Origin: Glacieibacterium frigidum
GTDB taxonomy: Bacteria > Pseudomonadota > Alphaproteobacteria > Sphingomonadales > Sphingomonadaceae
NCBI RefSeq assembly: GCF_007097155.1
Contig: NZ_VJWA01000001.1
Coordinates: 62,001 to 126,000 of the forward strand
Direction: 5' to 3'
Length of the DNA stretch: 64,000 bases
The position numbers were made by a program, and so were the translations under genes. Shown in pieces: positions 58,816 to 64,000 of this stretch (the first letter of the stretch is position 1; every line of letters starts with the position of its first letter). The notes below the pieces were generated by a model. It was not told the origin of the DNA, did no database searches, and saw nothing but the letters and a program-made list of their open reading frames with translations.

Positions 58816-61716
58816 ATGATCGTATCGCACCGCATTTCGGCCCGGCTGCTCGGCTGCGCGTCGCTGCTCGTGATTGCCGCCTCGGCGCAGGCCCAGACGC
58901 CGGCGACACCGGCCGCGCCGCCGCCCGGCGCATCGGGCGAGGTCAACACCCCGCCGCCCGCTGCCGCCACCGCCGGCACCGACGATGCCGAGGAAATCAT
59001 CGTCACCGGCTTCCGCCGCTCGCTGGACGCCGCGCTCGACGTCAAGCGCAACAGCGTCTCGGCGATCGACGTCATCGTCGCCGAGGATATCGCCAAGTTC
59101 CCCGACCAGAACCTCGCCGAATCGCTCCAGCGCATCCCCGGCATCACCATCCAGCGCGACGGCGGCGAAGGCCGCGCGATCACCGTCCGCGGCCTGGGGG
59201 CGCAGTTCACCCGCGTCCGCGTCAACAACCTGGAGACCGTCGCGACCTCGACCGACGGCGCCAGCGCCAACCGCGACCGCGCGTTCGACTTCAACGTCTT
59301 CGCGTCGGAGCTGTTCAGCTCGATCGTCGTCCACAAGACCGCCGAAGCCTCGCTCGACGAGGGTTCGCTGGGCGCGGTCGTCGACCTCAACACCGGCAAC
59401 CCGCTGGCGGGAAAGGCGGGCTTCACCCTCGCGGCGTCGCTGACCGGCTCGTACAACGACCTCAGCAAGGATCTCGGGCCGCGCTTCGCCGGACTGCTGT
59501 CGTGGAAGTCGCCCGACGGCACCTTCGGCGCGGCGATCTCGGCGGCCTATTCGAAGACCGACACGCTCGAGCTCGGCAACAACACCGTGCGCTGGGCGCA
59601 GGCGCGCTTCGACTCCGTCAACGGCACGCCCTGCTTCGGCACCACCAACGCGATGACGGGCGTGTTCACCGCCTCGCCCAACGCCGGTGGCACCTACCGC
59701 CCCAGCGCGGGCTGCGATGCGGTCAGCCTGGCCTTCCACCCGCGCATCCCGCGCTACGGCGTTATCGGCCACGACCGCGAGCGGCTGGGCATCACCGGCG
59801 CGGTGCAATGGGCGCCCGGCGACCGCACCAAGGTCTCGATCGACGCGCTGTATTCGAAGTTCAACGAGGTCCGCACCGAGCAATATGCCGAGGTGCTGTT
59901 CCGCAGCCTCGAGCGGCCGATCGACGTCTCGAACTACACGATCGACGGCGACAACAACCTGATCAAGGGGACGTTCAACGACGTGCCCGTGCGGACTGAG
60001 AATTATTACCGGAAGTCGAAAACCGAATTCTACCAGATCGGCGCCAACTGGGACCAAGAGGTCAGCGATTCGCTGCGCTTCACCCTGCTCGGCGGCTTCT
60101 CGAAGTCCGACGCGAGCATCCCGATCGAGACGACTTTGATCTACGACGACCGCGACGCGCAGGGGTATAGCTATGACTATACCGACATGAAGAGCCCGAA
60201 GCTGACCTTCGGCACCAGCGTCACCGACCCGGCGAACTTCCAGCTGTCGGAAATCCGCGACCGGCCGTCGAGCACGGTCAACAAGTTCCGCACCGCGCAG
60301 ATCCGCGGCGAGTACGATGTCAGCGAGGCAATCACGCTGAAGGCGGGCGCAGTGTACCGCCGCTTCAGCTTCGACACCGCAGGCTTCACGCGCGACACGG
60401 TGGTGTGCGGCAACGGCGGCGTCGACCGCGTCCTCGGCACGCTGACGTGCTCGCCTTCGGCCGCATTCGGCCCGACCGCAGTCTACGGCTTCCCCGGCAC
60501 CGCGGCGCTGTCGGAGACGGTCAACATCGGCAAGGCCGGCCAGCCCGACGGCACGACGACCACCTTCATCGTGCCGGGCCGCGAGGCGGGTGCGGCGTTC
60601 ACCAACCTGTACAGCCGGCCGCTCGCCATCGACGCGGGCAACACGCGGTCGGTCGTCGAGCGCGTCAAGGGCGGCTACGGCCAGGTCGACGTCAAGGGCG
60701 ACCTCGGCAGCATCCGCTATGCCGCCAACGCCGGCGTCCGCTACGTCAAGACCGACCAGTCGTCGACGGGCCTCAACAACGGCGCCGCGGTGACCGTCGA
60801 GCGCAGCTACGACGACTGGCTGCCCGCCGCGAACCTCGCGATCTTCCCGACCGAGCAGATCATCGTCCGCGCCGCGATCGCCAAGGTGATGACGCGCCCG
60901 ACGCTGGGCAACCTGACGCCGGGCGGGTCGGTCGACGGCTTCAACTACCGCGTCACCTTCGGCAACCCGCAGCTCGATCCGTTCCGCGCCACCGCCTATG
61001 ACGTGGCGTTCGAATACTACTTCGGGCCGCAGTCGATCTTCTCGGTCGCGCTGTTCAAGAAGGACGTGAAGAGCTTCCCCGTGTCGCAGACGCGCAGCGG
61101 CACCTTTGCGTCGACCGGCCTGCCGCTGTCGATCATCCCGCCGGGCTCGCCGGCGGCCGCCAACCCCGAGGGGCAGCTGTACACGATCTCGACGATCGGC
61201 AACGGCGCGGGCGCCAATCTGAAGGGCGTCGAGATCGCGCTGCAGGCGCCGTTCAAGTTCCTGCCGGGCTTCCTGGCGAACTTCGGCGGCATCGCCAACG
61301 CCACCTTCATCTCATCGAGCGCCGACTATACGGTCAGCGGCCCGGCGGTGGTGTCGGGCGGCGCGCTGGTCGCCGCGACGCGCAACGCGACGCTCTTCGG
61401 CCTGTCGAAGCGCAGCTACAATGGCACGCTGTACTACGAGGACGCCAAGTTCTCGGCGCGCGCCTCGGTCAGCTACCGCGGCCGCTACATCGACGCCAAC
61501 AGCGGTACGGGCAACGTCTTCGAAGGCTATGGCTCGACGATCAACCTCGACGCGTCGGTGCGCTACCGGATCACCGAGAACATCGAGGTGTCGCTCGAAG
61601 GCGTGAACCTGACCGACGAGTATCGCTATCGCTACACCGACTTCGACGCCGACCGGAACTACGAGAACAACCACTTCGGTCGCACGATCCTGTTCGGTGC
61701 CCGCTTCAAGATCTGA
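58816..61716 (+). CDS. TonB-dependent receptor of the pectin locus
   Basis: A 966-aa receptor of the large sphingomonad/Caulobacter group (TIGR01782-type). The signal peptide ends near ASAQAQ. A proline-rich linker is followed by EEIIVTGFRRSLDAALDVKR, the plug (SLQRIPGITIQRDGGEGRAI), and a barrel ending RTILFGARFKI. This clade often imports plant oligosaccharides. Operator d lies 22 nt before the ATG and the pectate lyase gene is divergent, so oligogalacturonide uptake is the likely task. GGGGAGAG precedes the ATG at 58816. The 3' end overlaps the GH43-like gene by 20 nt. Confidence 0.94.
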   Translation: MIVSHRISARLLGCASLLVIAASAQAQTPATPAAPPPGASGEVNTPPPAAATAGTDDAEEIIVTGFRRSLDAALDVKRNSVSAIDVIVAEDIAKFPDQNLAESLQRIPGITIQRDGGEGRAITVRGLGAQFTRVRVNNLETVATSTDGASANRDRAFDFNVFASELFSSIVVHKTAEASLDEGSLGAVVDLNTGNPLAGKAGFTLAASLTGSYNDLSKDLGPRFAGLLSWKSPDGTFGAAISAAYSKTDTLELGNNTVRWAQARFDSVNGTPCFGTTNAMTGVFTASPNAGGTYRPSAGCDAVSLAFHPRIPRYGVIGHDRERLGITGAVQWAPGDRTKVSIDALYSKFNEVRTEQYAEVLFRSLERPIDVSNYTIDGDNNLIKGTFNDVPVRTENYYRKSKTEFYQIGANWDQEVSDSLRFTLLGGFSKSDASIPIETTLIYDDRDAQGYSYDYTDMKSPKLTFGTSVTDPANFQLSEIRDRPSSTVNKFRTAQIRGEYDVSEAITLKAGAVYRRFSFDTAGFTRDTVVCGNGGVDRVLGTLTCSPSAAFGPTAVYGFPGTAALSETVNIGKAGQPDGTTTTFIVPGREAGAAFTNLYSRPLAIDAGNTRSVVERVKGGYGQVDVKGDLGSIRYAANAGVRYVKTDQSSTGLNNGAAVTVERSYDDWLPAANLAIFPTEQIIVRAAIAKVMTRPTLGNLTPGGSVDGFNYRVTFGNPQLDPFRATAYDVAFEYYFGPQSIFSVALFKKDVKSFPVSQTRSGTFASTGLPLSIIPPGSPAAANPEGQLYTISTIGNGAGANLKGVEIALQAPFKFLPGFLANFGGIANATFISSSADYTVSGPAVVSGGALVAATRNATLFGLSKRSYNGTLYYEDAKFSARASVSYRGRYIDANSGTGNVFEGYGSTINLDASVRYRITENIEVSLEGVNLTDEYRYRYTDFDADRNYENNHFGRTILFGARFKI

Positions 61717-63343
61717 GCCCAGCCGCCGGGCGTGCCTGACGGGCGCGCTCGGCGGACTGGCGCTGCCGGCGCTTTCAGGACTGCCGGGGCTGGCAGCCCC
61801 GGCGGGCGCCCAAGGCTCGGCGGCGAGCTCGTCGCTCGACCCTTACGGCGGCATGGCGTGGGGGCAGGGGTACGAGGGGCAGCGCCGCGCCGACCTCGGC
61901 GACGGGACCTTCCTCAACCCCGTGTTCGCGGGCGATCACCCCGACCCGACGATCCTGCGCGACGGCGAGGATTACTACCTCAGCTTCTCGAGCTTCGACG
62001 CCTATCCGGGCATCGTCATCTGGCACAGCCGCGACCTGGTGAACTGGCGGCCCGTCACCGCAGCGCTCAAGGTGCCGATCGGGTCGGTTTGGGCCCCCGA
62101 GCTGGTCAAGCACAATGGCCGCTTCTTCGCCTACATCCCGGCGCGGACGCCTGAGTATAAGTCGATCTGGGTGATCCACGCCGAGCGGATCGAGGGGCCG
62201 TGGTCGGACCCGATCGACCTGAAGCTACCGCTCCACATTGATCCCGGCCATGCGGTGGGCGCGGACGGGCGGCGCTGGCTGTTCCTGTCGGGCGGCGATC
62301 GCGTACCGCTCAGCGCCGACGGCCTGTCGACTAGCGGACCCGTCGAGCATGTCTACGACCCGTGGCGCTACCCCGAGGACTGGGTCGTCGAGACCTTCGC
62401 ACCCGAGGGGCCGAAGATCGTGCGGCGCGGCGACTGGTACTACATGACGCTCGCGGTCGGCGGCACCGCGGGGCCACCGACCGGGCACATGGTCATCGTC
62501 GCGCGGTCGCGGGGCATCGACGGGCCTTGGGTCAATCACCCGGGCAATCCGGTGACGCGGACCCTGTCGGCGCGCGAGAAATGGTGGTCGCGCGGGCATG
62601 CGACCCTGTTCGAAGGGCCGGGGGGCCAGTGGTGGGCGATCCTCCACGGCTATGAGAACGGCTATTGGACGCTGGGACGGCAGGCGCTGCTCGCGCCGGT
62701 GACGTGGGTGAACGACTGGCCGGTGATCGGCGGCGGCGACCTGTCGAAGCCGGTGGCGATGCCGCGCAGATTGTCCGGACAAGTTCACGGCCAACCGCTC
62801 AGCGACGATTTCCGAACCGACCGGCTGGGGACGCTCTGGTCGTTCTACGACCCCGGCAAGGACGAGGCGCGGCGCATCCGGCGGGCGGACGGCGTGCTGC
62901 ATCTGGCGGCCAAGGGCACGACGCCCGCGGACTCGTCGCCGCTGACGCTGCTCGCGGGCGACCAGGCCTACCGCTTCGAGGTCGATGTCGAGGTCGATCC
63001 CGGCACCGAGGCGGGGGTGCTGCTGTTCTACAACCGCCGCCTCTACGCGGGGCTGGGGGTGAACGAGCGCGGGCTGATGATGCACCGCTACGGCCTGCAG
63101 CGGCAGCGCGCCGGCGCAGTCGGCACGGCGCTGCGCCTCCGCCTGACCAACGACCGCAACATCGTGACTCTGCACACCAGCGCCGACCGGGGCCTCACGT
63201 GGCGCAAGTTCGACGTCCAGATGGAGGTGTCGGGCTATCACCACAACGTCGCCTACGACTTCCTCAGCCTGCGCCCGGCGCTCTACGCCGCTGGCAAGGG
63301 CAGCGCGCGCTTCGCCAATTTCAGCTATCGGGCGCTGCCATGA
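61697..63343 (+). CDS. GH43-family glycoside hydrolase, exported (Tat)
   Basis: A 548-aa protein with a twin-arginine signal (SRRACLTGALGGLALPAL). The five-bladed propeller begins FLNPVFAGDHPDPTILRDGE with the catalytic base Asp (HPDP). It has SVWAPELVKHNGRFFAYIPA, VIHAERIEGPWSDPIDL and DPGHAVGADGRRWLF. A C-terminal concanavalin-like domain starts near residue 350 (DDFRTDRLGTLWSFYDP). GH43 enzymes release arabinose or xylose from side chains, for example pectic arabinan. The start is GTG at 61697, overlapping the TonB receptor gene. Its stop overlaps the esterase start (ATGA), so receptor, glycosidase and esterase form one operon. Confidence 0.87.
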   Translation: MPASRSEPSRRACLTGALGGLALPALSGLPGLAAPAGAQGSAASSSLDPYGGMAWGQGYEGQRRADLGDGTFLNPVFAGDHPDPTILRDGEDYYLSFSSFDAYPGIVIWHSRDLVNWRPVTAALKVPIGSVWAPELVKHNGRFFAYIPARTPEYKSIWVIHAERIEGPWSDPIDLKLPLHIDPGHAVGADGRRWLFLSGGDRVPLSADGLSTSGPVEHVYDPWRYPEDWVVETFAPEGPKIVRRGDWYYMTLAVGGTAGPPTGHMVIVARSRGIDGPWVNHPGNPVTRTLSAREKWWSRGHATLFEGPGGQWWAILHGYENGYWTLGRQALLAPVTWVNDWPVIGGGDLSKPVAMPRRLSGQVHGQPLSDDFRTDRLGTLWSFYDPGKDEARRIRRADGVLHLAAKGTTPADSSPLTLLAGDQAYRFEVDVEVDPGTEAGVLLFYNRRLYAGLGVNERGLMMHRYGLQRQRAGAVGTALRLRLTNDRNIVTLHTSADRGLTWRKFDVQMEVSGYHHNVAYDFLSLRPALYAAGKGSARFANFSYRALP

Positions 63344-64000
63344 CCACCCGCCGCAGCCTCCTGCTCGCCGGCCTCGCCGCCAGTGCCGCTGCGGCGCAGA
63401 CCCCGCCGCCGACCGGCAAGCGCGTCGCCGGGCTGCCGCAGCCGACCGAGACGATCGACCTGTGGCCGAAGGGTGCGCCGGGGATGCCGCGCACGCCCCT
63501 CGTCGAGACGGTCAACGAGCGCAGCACCGACCCGCAGCTGACCGACCGTGCGGTGTTCGGCATCACCCGCCCCCGGATGGCGGTATTCCGGCCGGCGCGG
63601 CCCAACGGCGCGGCGCTGCTCGTCACGCCCGGCGGCGGCTATAAATGGGTGGTCGTCGACAAGGAGGGGTACGAGATCGCGCGGCTGTTGTGCGCGCGCG
63701 GCTTCACCGTCTTCGTGCTGTTCTACCGCCTGCCCGGCGAGGGCTGGGCTGCGGGACCCGACGTCGCGCTGTCCGATGCGCAGCGTGCGATCCGCGTCAT
63801 CCGCCACCGCGCGCGCGATTTCGGCATCGATCCCGAACGCGTCGGCGTGATGGGTTTCTCGGCAGGCGGCCATGTCTGCACCGACCTGATCGCGCGCTTC
63901 GCGACACCGACCTATGCGCCGGTCGATGCCGCCGACGCATTGTCGCCGCGCCCGATGATCGGCGCGCCGATCTATCCCGTGGTCTCGATGACCGCGCCGC
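63340..64000 (+). CDS. alpha/beta hydrolase, exported esterase (3' end outside window)
   Basis: 220 codons are visible. A twin-arginine-like leader (MTTRRSLLLAGLAASAAAA) is followed by an alpha/beta-hydrolase of the BD-FAE/acetylesterase kind. It has the oxyanion-hole motif LLVTPGGGYKWVVVDKEG and the nucleophile motif GVMGFSAGGHVCTD (GxSxG). The family removes acetyl or feruloyl groups from plant polysaccharides. Its ATG overlaps the GH43-like stop (ATGA), so it belongs to the pectin/hemicellulose operon. The catalytic Asp and His lie beyond the window. Confidence 0.85.
   Translation, partial: MTTRRSLLLAGLAASAAAAQTPPPTGKRVAGLPQPTETIDLWPKGAPGMPRTPLVETVNERSTDPQLTDRAVFGITRPRMAVFRPARPNGAALLVTPGGGYKWVVVDKEGYEIARLLCARGFTVFVLFYRLPGEGWAAGPDVALSDAQRAIRVIRHRARDFGIDPERVGVMGFSAGGHVCTDLIARFATPTYAPVDAADALSPRPMIGAPIYPVVSMTAP

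Overview
The window is a GC-rich chromosomal segment that looks like an alphaproteobacterium of the order Sphingomonadales (Sphingomonas-like). The signs are two TonB-dependent receptors beside catabolic genes, a PEP-CTERM protein with the PEPxxWxMMIxGF-type tail, a sphingomonad-style flagellin, palindromic REP-type repeats, and many ATGA/GTGA start-stop overlaps. No rRNA, phage, IS element or CRISPR array is visible. The one RNA gene found is tRNA-Ser(GGA).

Layout. 1-748: tail of an anti-sigma-like membrane protein and a Spy/CpxP-like periplasmic protein. 753-3252: two adjacent acyl-CoA dehydrogenases separated by a REP pair. 3339-5592: an exported M20 peptidase homologue with altered metal ligands, and an RluA-type pseudouridine synthase. 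5677-8050: a large flagellin with a duplicated insert, its terminator, and tRNA-Ser. 8071-23265: a catabolic island around a divergent LysR regulator: SDR, FMN-dependent 2-hydroxyacid oxidase, BKACE-family enzyme, NIPSNAP protein, TonB receptor, fused indolepyruvate:ferredoxin oxidoreductase, two muconolactone-isomerase-like proteins, an MDR reductase, an MFS transporter and a CocE/NonD hydrolase. The substrate is not known; an aryl or alkyl 2-hydroxy/2-keto acid released from an ester or amide is the best guess.

23404-35833: nine minus-strand genes, eight of them tightly packed: two tandem near-identical TldD-like proteins with twin-arginine signals, a TldE/PmbA-like partner, a DUF4159 protein, MoxR ATPase, DUF58, BatA-like, DUF4175-like and a membrane protein I do not recognise. 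It resembles an uncharacterised envelope proteolysis or chaperone machine. 36269-42126: a PEP-CTERM protein and a giant autotransporter with eleven 261-bp tandem repeats. 42546-43259: an M50B-like membrane peptidase.

43370-64000: a pectin/uronate utilisation locus. A LacI-type regulator (48796-49833) sits between a five-gene minus-strand operon (hydratase-like protein, ExuT-like transporter, GH1-like glycosidase, OYE-family reductase, 3-hydroxyisobutyrate-dehydrogenase-like enzyme) and the plus-strand uxaC-kduI-kduD-kdgK operon. Further on are an exported pectate lyase with a cupin protein, a TonB receptor, a GH43-like enzyme and an esterase that runs off the window. An identical 13-bp operator core occurs four times, before the hydratase/lacI pair, uxaC, the pectate lyase and the TonB receptor, and ties these genes into one predicted regulon. 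Embedded in the locus are a carboxylesterase whose start lies in a perfect REP inverted repeat, and a two-gene module (zincin plus possible lipoprotein, 55562-56915) that looks like an effector-immunity pair.
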